DNA of 53,046 nt from Bacteroidales bacterium (GTDB lineage Bacteria > Bacteroidota > Bacteroidia > Bacteroidales > UBA7960): the NCBI GenBank assembly GCA_007125585.1, contig SLCY01000054.1, forward strand, positions 1-53,046, in the 5' to 3' direction. Position 1 is the first letter of the stretch, and each line of letters begins with the position of its first letter. Below, piece by piece: positions 1 through 7,486 of this stretch. The notes below the pieces were generated by a model. It had not been told where the DNA came from, made no database searches, and saw only the letters and a list, made by a program, of their open reading frames with translations. A program made the translations under genes and the position numbers.

Positions 1-340
1 CCCAGTCGACAAATGCGACAATGCCGCAACCGCCAAGAGTAAGGATATATCCGACGATGGTCCCTGTGGAGGTGCCCAGATAGGCACGGTGGATCCCCAG
101 CGGACCAACAAACCATGCCAGAATGAATGCAATGGCCGGATCCGGTTCATCAAGGCTGTGCATGCCGGCAGATGTGCCCGCCAGTGGCGCCATGCTGTTC
201 ATGGACAGCATGTCTGCCTGCTCGGCCTGCTCAAACATCTGGTCAACGGCAGCATGGTCAAGGTGGTAGCTGCTGGCGTTGGCCTGTACGGCAAAGATCC
301 CGATAAAGACGATCAAGCTTGATAGTAAGAGTTTTTTCAT
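1..340 (-). CDS. TM2 domain-containing protein, 3' part outside window
   Basis: This gene starts at an ATG at 340 and reads leftward off the window edge, so only its first 113 codons are visible. The product opens with a signal peptide (MKKLLLSSLI, then a hydrophobic run ending in VQANA). A low-complexity Met/Ala/Glu-rich stretch follows, then a TM2-type segment with the pattern FILAWFVGPLGIHRAYLG and a second hydrophobic helix ending in FVDW. TM2 proteins are small two-helix membrane proteins with a G-x-H-R/F-F/Y-L-G turn; their function in bacteria is mostly unknown. It lies 70 bp downstream of the barrel-protein gene on the same strand, and the two may be cotranscribed. Family assignment is good; role is unknown. 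Confidence 0.8.
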   Translation of the reverse strand, partial: MKKLLLSSLIVFIGIFAVQANASSYHLDHAAVDQMFEQAEQADMLSMNSMAPLAGTSAGMHSLDEPDPAIAFILAWFVGPLGIHRAYLGTSTGTIVGYILTLGGCGIVAFVDW

Positions 341-410
341 AATGACGTTGTTTTTGGGATTTTTCGTTAAGCCAAAGTTATGGTGACAAAAATATAATAT
401 TGTTGACAAA

Positions 411-935
411 TTACAAATAAAAACGAACCCCAACATTGAATTTTAGCTGATCAAAACCACTTAAAAACAACTTTGGCTCAGCGAAAATGGATAAGCCACC
501 AAGATTGTATTCTGCACCTGCGCCCAAACCAAGACCAAGCTCAGAATCTGAATCACTCTCTCCGGCAATAGAAACTCTGGCTAAGTGAATACCTAAAGCC
601 CCGATGCCATATAACAAGAGATCGTCCTGATTGTAAAAAATGTAATTAAAGTTACCATTTATTTCAAGGTATGTAAATGAAATGGATTCTCCGAAGAATG
701 ATTCATCGCCGATGAGCCAGTAAGTAATGTCGCCGCCAGCACGCATGTTTTCATTGATGAAATAAGTAACACCCCCCCTGAGTCCGATGTCTTCAATGTC
801 AAAACCATAGGTTAACCCGGCATTGACCGCTATCTGCCCCTCTTCAAAATCGGTCTGTGCAGTGGCATGAAAACTGCCGGCCATCATGACGGACAGCGCC
901 ACCAAAATCATTGTGATTGGTTTCATTTTTTTCAT
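411..935 (-). CDS. small outer-membrane beta-barrel protein (porin-like)
   Basis: The 174-residue product has a signal peptide (about residues 1-26, ending HATAQ). The rest consists of alternating short amphipathic strands with Gly/aromatic turns and ends in a C-terminal aromatic strand (VGVRFYL), as expected for an eight-stranded outer-membrane barrel of the OmpA/OprF-like 'beta-barrel domain' class. No periplasmic peptidoglycan-binding domain follows, so it is probably a free barrel. The ATG at 935 is chosen because an AAGGAG sequence lies just upstream on the minus strand, which is unusual among the genes here. It may share a transcript with the TM2 gene downstream. Substrate or partner cannot be inferred. 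Confidence 0.75.
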   Translation of the reverse strand: MKKMKPITMILVALSVMMAGSFHATAQTDFEEGQIAVNAGLTYGFDIEDIGLRGGVTYFINENMRAGGDITYWLIGDESFFGESISFTYLEINGNFNYIFYNQDDLLLYGIGALGIHLARVSIAGESDSDSELGLGLGAGAEYNLGGLSIFAEPKLFLSGFDQLKFNVGVRFYL

Positions 936-1524
936 GTTTACTCCTTTTTTGGTTTTTCAATCTTCCTACTCTTTTGGATTTTCGGTTTCTCCCTGTTTTT
1001 TATCCTGGTAACATGCTTCCAGCCATATTTTTTACGCAACCATATATTTTAACAATAAGCGCATAAAAAACGATTGTAAAATTATTGATTTTTTTTGTTT
1101 GAACAAATGTTTTGAAAAAAAAACGAGTTGTTTATCCTAAAAAATGTTTTCATTGTTATTGATCAGGTACGACGTTGCGAACACCAACACTCCACTGTCT
1201 GTGTTCCCGAAAAAACCATTTGCCGTGAGCTTTTTGTCTGCGCTGCGAACTATCCAGCCTGCGCAAACACGCAGTAGACGGGCCCGTGCGGCGGATAAAA
1301 CCGTAATAGACCGGGCCTGTGGGGGGATAAATCCGCCTTTGATGGATCTGCGTAAAAAAATAAATGCCACTTTACCAGGGCGGGTGAACGAAAGCAGGCC
1401 CCCGGACGGCAGCAATGAATGAAAAGTGGCATGCCGTCGTGCCGGCCGGATAGGCCTGCGCAGGGTAAAGAGGCCGTAGATTTTAGCAGATGCATCAGAA
1501 GCGGTGAGCTTTCTTTTTGGTGCT
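936..1524. other. intergenic region without a convincing gene
   Basis: Several open frames of 80-92 codons cross this 0.6-kb stretch on both strands, but they overlap each other and resemble no protein I recognise. The left part (about 950-1140) is T/A-rich and probably holds the upstream region of the barrel-protein gene. The right part is GC-richer and contains an imperfect tandem duplication of about 25 bp, centred on GGATAAA, at about 1279-1336. I see no RNA gene. Confidence 0.5.
1279..1336. repeat. imperfect tandem repeat, two units
   Basis: Two adjacent units read CGGGCC-(C/T)-GTG...GGATAAA-(A/T)-CCG. They differ by a few substitutions and about one base of length, and their starts are roughly 33 bp apart. 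The repeat lies in the gene-free stretch between the barrel-protein and peroxiredoxin genes. No function is evident. Confidence 0.5.
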
Positions 1525-1555
1525 AAAAAGGGCTGTCTGCAATTGCAGACAGCCC
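1525..1555 (-). terminator. rho-independent terminator of the peroxiredoxin gene
   Basis: Positions 1530-1555 form a perfect 26-bp palindrome (GGGCTGTCTGCAA followed by its reverse complement). On the minus strand it is followed by five T (AAAAA at 1525-1529 on the plus strand). It lies 27 bp past the stop codon of the minus-strand peroxiredoxin gene, the usual geometry of an intrinsic terminator. Confidence 0.85.
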
Positions 1556-1581
1556 TCTGCAGAATCAGTCAGAAATGGGGC

Positions 1582-2277
1582 TTATTTTTTCTCTTTCCTG
1601 AAACACATGAACCAGTCCAGACAATACTTGTCTTCCTCCTGGCTTTCCACCCTGTCTTTGGCAACACCGCAGGAGCCCGGAGGGGGGATGATCACGTCAT
1701 CGCCCGGCTGCCAGTTGGCAGGCGTGGCAATCTGCTCCCTGTCGGCTTTCTGCATGGCGATGATCATGCGCTTGATCTCGTCCATGTTGCGTCCCGTGCT
1801 CAGGGGATAATACAGGATGGCCCTGACCTTTGAATCAGGGTCCATGATGAATACCGCTCGGACGGCCTGGGTGGTGGATGCGTTGGGCTGTACCATCCCA
1901 AACTTCTTTGACACATCCATTTTCAGGTCTTCAATGACCGGGAAGTTCACTTCAACATTCTTCATGCCCTTGAACTCAATCTTTTCCTTGATGGTGCGCA
2001 ACCAGGCAATGTGGGCATAAATGCTGTCGATCGACAAGCCGATCAGCTCGGTGTTCAATTTGCGGAACTCTTCCTGCATGGTGGCAAAGGTCATGAACTC
2101 GGTGGTACATACCGGGGTAAAATCAGCCGGGTGACTGAACAGTATCACCCACTTGCCCTTGTAATCTTCGGGGAAATTCAAGGGTCCCATGGTGGTCTTG
2201 GCCCTGAAGCTCGGTGCAGGATCATTGATTAAAGGCATTCGTACAACTTCTTCGGGATTCATTTTGTTTTCTTCCAT
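1582..2277 (-). CDS. peroxiredoxin, Prx6/AhpC-TSA family
   Basis: The 231-residue protein is a thiol peroxidase that reduces hydrogen peroxide and organic hydroperoxides in the cytoplasm. The peroxidatic cysteine is C57 in the PVCTTEF motif. Trp, Pro and Arg-containing Prx6 signatures follow (FPVIEDLKMDVSKKFGM, RAVFIMDP), then the long C-terminal arm typical of the Prx6 subfamily (NWQPGDDVIIPPP). Further cysteines occur in that arm (about residues 204, 220 and 226), as in the archaeal thioredoxin peroxidases of this class, so a disulfide with C57 is possible. The ATG at 2277 is used; a second in-frame ATG lies five codons later. The gene stands alone, with its own terminator. Confidence 0.93.
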   Translation of the reverse strand: MEENKMNPEEVVRMPLINDPAPSFRAKTTMGPLNFPEDYKGKWVILFSHPADFTPVCTTEFMTFATMQEEFRKLNTELIGLSIDSIYAHIAWLRTIKEKIEFKGMKNVEVNFPVIEDLKMDVSKKFGMVQPNASTTQAVRAVFIMDPDSKVRAILYYPLSTGRNMDEIKRMIIAMQKADREQIATPANWQPGDDVIIPPPGSCGVAKDRVESQEEDKYCLDWFMCFRKEKK

Positions 2278-2554
2278 AGTATATCGTTTTTTGGAGGTGA
2301 ATATAGATGTTACTTTCTTAACAGATTGATAATGTTTCCACTGGTTTCAACAAGAAACCCATCACAATTGTTTGAGGTGTGTCAATAATTGTTTGATGAT
2401 GTAATGCTGCGCTACACTGCTGAAGGAGGCAACCGGCTTTCATCCGCCACCGCCGGAGGCGGTCCGTGGTGGCCCCGTCGCCCGGACCATTGACAGGCAT
2501 CTGACAACGATCAGCGGCCCGACTGCAAAAACTGTTTAAAAAGGACAGAAAACA
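2278..2554. other. intergenic region between divergent peroxiredoxin and tricorn genes
   Basis: The stretch separates two divergently transcribed genes and holds no believable coding frame; a 60-codon minus-strand frame here lacks any recognisable content. A short GC-rich stem (CCGCC/GGCGG near 2445-2463) is present. The right end runs into the palindromic promoter element described separately. Confidence 0.5.
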
Positions 2555-2574
2555 CTATCTTTGCGCAAAGATAG
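2555..2574 (+). promoter_or_regulatory. 20-bp palindrome containing a -7 box, upstream of tricorn gene
   Basis: CTATCTTTGCGCAAAGATAG is a perfect 20-bp palindrome. Its left half contains TATCTTTG (2556-2563), an exact match to the Bacteroidota -7 element TAnnTTTG; because of the symmetry, the same element is present on the minus strand. A partial -33 element (TTTA at 2535-2538) lies 17 bp upstream. It sits 31 bp before the tricorn start codon and is probably that gene's promoter. Whether the symmetry also serves a regulator is inference. Confidence 0.6.
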
Positions 2575-2605
2575 TTGACGTTTCACAATCATAAAACCAT
2601 TGGCC

Positions 2606-5600
2606 ATGAGAAAAATGTCTTTTTTGCTGATCCTTTTTTTACTGCCTGTTTTTCATCTTTCCGCCGGGGCGGAAGAGGCGCGTTTGCTTCGCTTTCCTGC
2701 TGTGTACGGCGACCAGGTAGTGTTTACCTATGCCGGCGACCTTTACACTGCTGAGCGTGAAGGCGGTGTTGCACGTAAGCTGACCAATCATCCCGGTTAC
2801 AAGATGTTTGCGCGTTTCAGCCCAAACGGCAGCCATATTGCTTTTACAGCCCAGTATGACGGGAATACCGAGGTTTACCTGATGCCCTCCCGTGGAGGGG
2901 AACCCCGGCGTCTGACCTACACGGCCACACTGAGCCGCGACGACCTGTCCGACCGCATGGGACCCAATAATATTGTGATGGGGTGGAAAGATGATGAAAC
3001 CATCATTTTCCGCTCGCGAAAACGATCTTTCAACTCTTTCAAGGGATCCTTGTTTACCGTGAACATTGGCGGCGGATTGCCCGAACAGATCCCCGTACCG
3101 GAAGGGGGATGGATCAGCTTTGCCGATGACGGCGAGCGCTTTGTCTATAACCGCGTATTTCGCGAATTCCGCACCTGGAAATACTATTCAGGCGGAATGG
3201 CTGACGACCTGTGGCTGCATGACCTCAACGACCGGACCACGACCAACCTTACCAATAACGATTCACAGGATATATTCCCCATGTGGGTGGATGACAACGT
3301 CTATTTCCTTTCGGACCGTGACGGCAGGATGAACATGTTTGTGTATAATCTCCAATCGGAACAGACCCGCAAGCTGACGCATTTTGAGGACTTTGATGTT
3401 AAGTTCCCATCGCTGGGCGATGATGCGATCGTATTCGAGAATGGTGGTTATCTGTATCTTTTTGAGCTGGAGACCGAGGCTGTTCGCCGCATTCCCATCA
3501 CCATAGCCGAGGACCTGGCCATGAGGCGTGAGCAACGTAAAGATGCCTCCGACATGATCAGGACAGCTTCCCTTGCCCCCGATGGCAGCCGCATTGCTTT
3601 CGGTGCCCGCGGTGATGTTTGGAGCGTGCCGGCAAAAAGCGGTGTGACCCGTAACCTGACAGAGACCTCCGGAGTGCATGAGCGCAATGCCACCTGGTCG
3701 CCCGACGGGCGCTACATTGCCTATATATCTGACGCTACCGGGGAAGGTGAGATATATATCATGTCGCAAGATGGCCGGGAAGACCCCATCCAGCTCACAA
3801 CAGATGCCGACACCTATAAATACAGTCTGAGCTGGTCGCCCGACGCAAAAAAGATCATGTGGTCGGACAAAAAACTCCGCCTGCAGTACGTTGATATCGA
3901 GACCAGGGAGGTTACAGTCGTTGACCAGGCCGAATCAGGTGAGATCACCCAATACAACTGGTCGCCCGACAGCCGCTGGATCACCTTTACCCGGCCTGAA
4001 CCTGAACATTACTCGCGGATCTATGTATATAACCTCGAAGATGAGGAATGTTTCCCGGTAACCAGCGGTTGGTACAGTTCATCCAGCCCGGGCTTCTGCG
4101 ACCAGGGAAAATACCTGTTCTTTGTATCCAACCGGGATTTTAACCCCATATACAGCCGCATCGAATGGAACCACGCCTACACCGATATGAGCCGGGTGTA
4201 CTTTGTCACATTGCGCCATGACGTGCCTTCATTCCTGGAACCGGAAAACGATGAGGTGAAGATTGACAACGGGGAGGGCGACAATGATGAGGGCGGTCAA
4301 GGTAACAACGGTGACCTCCGCATAGAGATAGACAGGGAAGATATCAAACGGCGCATCGCTGTGTTGCCCATCGACGTGTCTTCCTACGGGAATATCCAGA
4401 CAGTGAACGACAACATTTACTATTTGAAGCGTTCCTTCGGTGACAACCGCACGAGCCTGATGATGTTCAATATGGAGAGCCGCCAGGAAACCAGCCTTGC
4501 AGAGGTCGGCGGCTACCAGATCAGCGCCGATCAGCGCAAAATGATGGTTGTACAAAGGGGCCGTTATGCTGTAATAGACCTGCCGCGTTCACCATTCTCT
4601 GCAGATGATTTCGTTGACGTGTCAAACATGAAGGTTTGGGTCAACCTGCAAGAGGAGTGGGAGCAGATCTATGACGAGACATGGCGGCAGATGCGCGACT
4701 TTTTCTATGCGCCCAATATGCATGGCGTTGACTGGGAAACGATGCACGAAAAATACCGACCCCTGGTCGATTATGTTAACAACCGTCTGGACCTGACCTA
4801 TATATTGGGTGAGCTCGTGGGTGAGCTGAACGTCGGCCATGCCTATGTGGGCGGAGGGGATGTGCCCGAAGTGGAACGAATCCCGATGGGGCTTCTGGGC
4901 GCAGAACTGAGCCACCATGAATCAGGTTTTTACCGCATTGATCGTATCCTGAAAGGGGAAAACTGGAAATCATCCCGGCGTTCACCATTGACAGAGCTGG
5001 GCGTTGATGTGGAAGAAGGAGAGTATATCATTGCAGTGAACGGACAACCTGCCAGTGAGATGGTCAATATTTACGCTGCCCTGAAAGGCAGGGCAGGCCA
5101 GCAGGTGGAACTCACTGTAAATGACAGGCCAACCAAGGAAGGGTCGCGCGATGTGATCGTTATCCCTGTTGATGACGAGGCCGACCTTTATTATTACAAC
5201 TGGGTGCAGGAGAATATCCGCAAAGTCAACGAGGCCACCGAGGGGAGGGTTGGTTATATTCATGTCCCCGATATGGGCCCCGGCGGACTCAATGAGTTTG
5301 TCAAGCACTTCTACCCGCAACTGCGCAAGGAGGCACTGATCATCGATGTGCGTGGCAACGGTGGCGGCAATGTGTCGCCCATGCTCATCGAACGACTGTC
5401 GAGGGAGCTTACCGGACTCACCGTGCAGCGAAATGCTGCTCCCCGGACCAGGCCCAGCCACATACACCTTGGCCCGAAAATATGCCTGATCGACAAATAT
5501 TCAGCTTCCGATGGCGACCTCTTCCCCTACCAGTTCAAAAAACTGGGGCTTGGCCCACTTATCGGCACCACATCGTGGGGTGGCGTGGTAGGGATCCGGG

Positions 5601-5851
5601 GCTCATTGCCTTTCATTGACGGGGGAACGCTCCAGAAACCCGAGTTTGCACCTTACGACATCCATGGTGAAGACTGGATCATCGAAGGCATTGGCGTGGA
5701 GCCGGACATCTATGTTGAAAACGATCCCGCCAAAGAGTTCGATGGGATCGATGAACAGCTGAACCGTGCCATAGAGGAAGCCCTTGAAAGGATGGAGGAC
5801 TACGAACTGAAGATCCACCCTGTACCCCCTTTCCCTGACAGGGCACCCTGA
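2606..5851 (+). CDS. tricorn protease homolog (S41), periplasmic
   Basis: The 1081-residue protein has the architecture of tricorn, a large peptidase that trims peptides into short fragments. A signal peptide (residues 1 to about 22) is followed by N-terminal and second beta-propellers built from PD40-type repeats (many SPDG/SPDSR turns, about 25-680), interrupted by an acidic Gly/Asn/Asp/Glu linker near 545-572. A C1 helical segment, a PDZ domain (about 755-850) and the C-terminal S41 core complete it. Probable catalytic residues are H745 (NVGHAYVGG), S968 with the oxyanion-hole D969 (YSASDGD), and E1027 (IIEGIGVEPD), close to the Thermoplasma tricorn positions. I chose ATG 2606; a TTG two codons upstream is also open. 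The signal peptide suggests periplasmic peptide degradation, complementing the DPP IV-type enzyme downstream. Confidence 0.93.
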   Translation: MRKMSFLLILFLLPVFHLSAGAEEARLLRFPAVYGDQVVFTYAGDLYTAEREGGVARKLTNHPGYKMFARFSPNGSHIAFTAQYDGNTEVYLMPSRGGEPRRLTYTATLSRDDLSDRMGPNNIVMGWKDDETIIFRSRKRSFNSFKGSLFTVNIGGGLPEQIPVPEGGWISFADDGERFVYNRVFREFRTWKYYSGGMADDLWLHDLNDRTTTNLTNNDSQDIFPMWVDDNVYFLSDRDGRMNMFVYNLQSEQTRKLTHFEDFDVKFPSLGDDAIVFENGGYLYLFELETEAVRRIPITIAEDLAMRREQRKDASDMIRTASLAPDGSRIAFGARGDVWSVPAKSGVTRNLTETSGVHERNATWSPDGRYIAYISDATGEGEIYIMSQDGREDPIQLTTDADTYKYSLSWSPDAKKIMWSDKKLRLQYVDIETREVTVVDQAESGEITQYNWSPDSRWITFTRPEPEHYSRIYVYNLEDEECFPVTSGWYSSSSPGFCDQGKYLFFVSNRDFNPIYSRIEWNHAYTDMSRVYFVTLRHDVPSFLEPENDEVKIDNGEGDNDEGGQGNNGDLRIEIDREDIKRRIAVLPIDVSSYGNIQTVNDNIYYLKRSFGDNRTSLMMFNMESRQETSLAEVGGYQISADQRKMMVVQRGRYAVIDLPRSPFSADDFVDVSNMKVWVNLQEEWEQIYDETWRQMRDFFYAPNMHGVDWETMHEKYRPLVDYVNNRLDLTYILGELVGELNVGHAYVGGGDVPEVERIPMGLLGAELSHHESGFYRIDRILKGENWKSSRRSPLTELGVDVEEGEYIIAVNGQPASEMVNIYAALKGRAGQQVELTVNDRPTKEGSRDVIVIPVDDEADLYYYNWVQENIRKVNEATEGRVGYIHVPDMGPGGLNEFVKHFYPQLRKEALIIDVRGNGGGNVSPMLIERLSRELTGLTVQRNAAPRTRPSHIHLGPKICLIDKYSASDGDLFPYQFKKLGLGPLIGTTSWGGVVGIRGSLPFIDGGTLQKPEFAPYDIHGEDWIIEGIGVEPDIYVENDPAKEFDGIDEQLNRAIEEALERMEDYELKIHPVPPFPDRAP

Positions 5852-5936
5852 TGCGTGAGGGGGCGATGAGCAATGGGCCGCAACCCGGATCCATTTCTGC
5901 CCCCCCTCTAAAGGCCGGTAACAAAATCGTTATGGC

Positions 5937-6662
5937 ATGAAATGGATCCCCAATTCAATAACCCTCATCAACCTGTTCCTGGGATGTGTGGCCATGGCAC
6001 TTGTTTTCGAGGGGCTTCTTGCTGCAGCCTCCGTCATGATCGGTGTTTGTGCACTTCTTGATTATCTCGACGGGGCCGCAGCACGATGGCTGGGTGTGCG
6101 CTCCTCCCTGGGCAGACAGCTGGATTCACTGGCCGACCTGGTAAGCTTTGGTGTGGCACCGGCAACCATCGTGTACCACTACCTCCGCGACACGACCCAG
6201 GCAGTGAGCCCCGAGGGGACCCTCTCCCCCTGGCCTCTGCTCGCCTTTTTGATCGCCGTCTTTTCCGCATTGCGCCTGGCAATATTCAACACCCGCGAAC
6301 AGAAAGAGACACATTTTACCGGACTGCCAACCCCTGCCAACGCTTTGCTGATCGCCTCCATCCCTTTTGTGCTGGCTTTTGTGGCACCCGATAATGCCGT
6401 GCACCAGGCCCTGGATGCCCTCACCGCGTCATTCCGGCTCACACTGGCATTTGGTATTGTCTGTTCGCTCCTGCTGACAGCACCGGTAAAGATGTTCTCG
6501 CTGAAAGCAAAATCCCTGAAGTGGAATCAGAATCGCATTCGATATGTTTTTTTGGCCGGCTGTTTGCTTTTGTTGATAATTTTTGGCCTTGCTGCCCTGC
6601 CATTATTCCTGATTTTTTACATAATTTTGTCTGTTGCCGACCACATATGGTCGATTTCCTGA
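5937..6662 (+). CDS. pssA: CDP-diacylglycerol-serine O-phosphatidyltransferase
   Basis: This 241-residue inner-membrane enzyme makes phosphatidylserine from CDP-diacylglycerol and serine, the first step to phosphatidylethanolamine. The CDP-alcohol phosphatidyltransferase signature is complete: D42, D45-G46, A-x-A-R50, G59, D63 and D67. Several hydrophobic helices follow, with a Bacteroidota-like C-terminal helical hairpin (VFLAGCLLLLIIFGLAAL). Length fits the family. The purS gene begins 4 bp after the stop, so the two are probably cotranscribed. A phosphatidylglycerophosphate synthase would share the motif, but the N-terminal PNSITLINLFLGC and the overall pattern fit PssA. Confidence 0.92.
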   Translation: MKWIPNSITLINLFLGCVAMALVFEGLLAAASVMIGVCALLDYLDGAAARWLGVRSSLGRQLDSLADLVSFGVAPATIVYHYLRDTTQAVSPEGTLSPWPLLAFLIAVFSALRLAIFNTREQKETHFTGLPTPANALLIASIPFVLAFVAPDNAVHQALDALTASFRLTLAFGIVCSLLLTAPVKMFSLKAKSLKWNQNRIRYVFLAGCLLLLIIFGLAALPLFLIFYIILSVADHIWSIS

Positions 6663-6666
6663 AGAT

Positions 6667-6939
6667 ATGAAATACCGTGCCGAGATCACTGTCATGCCGC
6701 TGAAGGCATTGCTTGACCCACAGGGGAAAGCCATCACCGCCAGCATGAAAAACCTGGATCTGCCGGAGATCACGAATGTCCGTGTAGGTAAACACATCAC
6801 ACTTGAAGTGGATGCAGAAGATCGTGAGCAGGCTTGGCAAAAGGTCGAGACAGCCTGTAAAAAGTTGCTGGCAAACCCCATCATGGAATATTATACCTTC
6901 ACTATGGTTGGTTGTGAAGACCGTTCCGGCAAAAAATAG
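6667..6939 (+). CDS. purS: phosphoribosylformylglycinamidine synthase subunit PurS
   Basis: The 90-residue product matches PurS, the small subunit of the three-part (PurS-PurQ-PurL) FGAM synthase of de novo purine synthesis. Recognisable features are the LLDPQGKAI strand-turn near the N terminus, the NVRVGKHITL strand and the CKKLLANPIMEYYTF C terminus. PurS dimerises and forms the channel that passes ammonia from PurQ to PurL. ATG 6667 is chosen over upstream frames because it gives the family's length and lies 4 bp after pssA. No purQ or purL is nearby. Its presence predicts a small-PurL type enzyme elsewhere in the genome. Confidence 0.9.
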   Translation: MKYRAEITVMPLKALLDPQGKAITASMKNLDLPEITNVRVGKHITLEVDAEDREQAWQKVETACKKLLANPIMEYYTFTMVGCEDRSGKK

Positions 6940-6971
6940 TTCCCAACCGCAATGAGATATCCCGCTGCAAC

Positions 6972-7331
6972 ATGGCAGAATCGCACGACAGGGGAAAACA
7001 AGGAGAGGGCATTGCTGCCTCGTATCTCGTGGGGAAGGGGTATGAAATACTGGAGACCAACTGGCAGTCGAACCACCAGGAGATCGACATCATTGCACGC
7101 AAGGACAGCCTTTTGCTGATCGTTGAAGTAAAATCAAGAAGCACGAATTGCCATGGTGAACCTGAGGTGTTTGTTACCCGGCAAAAGCAACGCATGCTGA
7201 TCAAAGCGGCCAACCACTATATTGCCAGGAACCAATTGGAAACGGAAATCCGGTTCGATATCATATCGATCCTCTTCAGAGGGGGGTACCACCGGTTGAA
7301 CCACATTGAGGATGCGTTTTATGCATTTTAA
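6972..7331 (+). CDS. YraN/UPF0102 family endonuclease-like protein
   Basis: This 119-residue protein belongs to the YraN (UPF0102) family, which has a PD-(D/E)XK nuclease fold resembling Holliday-junction resolvases but whose function is not settled. The signature runs GKQGEGIAASYLVGKGYEIL, then QEIDIIARK and the E-V-K strand LLLIVEVKSR that would carry the catalytic Glu and Lys. Length is typical. It follows purS by 32 bp and may be the last gene of the pssA-purS transcript. Confidence 0.9.
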   Translation: MAESHDRGKQGEGIAASYLVGKGYEILETNWQSNHQEIDIIARKDSLLLIVEVKSRSTNCHGEPEVFVTRQKQRMLIKAANHYIARNQLETEIRFDIISILFRGGYHRLNHIEDAFYAF

Positions 7332-7486
7332 TGGCCGCAAAAAGCACCTTGGTTTGCCGGGGTGGCAAGTGTCAGCAGCCCATCCCGCCCACCGTCCGCC
7401 ACGTACGTTTCACCTGTTGGGCGGTGTGAAAAAAATCACGAAATTAGCCCGGCAAATGATATGAACCGATAAAAACCTTATTGCCC

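Noticed and set aside
89-322. 77-codon plus-strand frame at the left edge
   Set aside because: The opposite strand encodes a convincing signal-peptide TM2 protein across the same bases.
1137-1495. Three overlapping 81-92-codon frames on both strands
   Set aside because: They overlap each other, have no recognisable motifs or start context, and include the tandem repeat; treated as non-coding.
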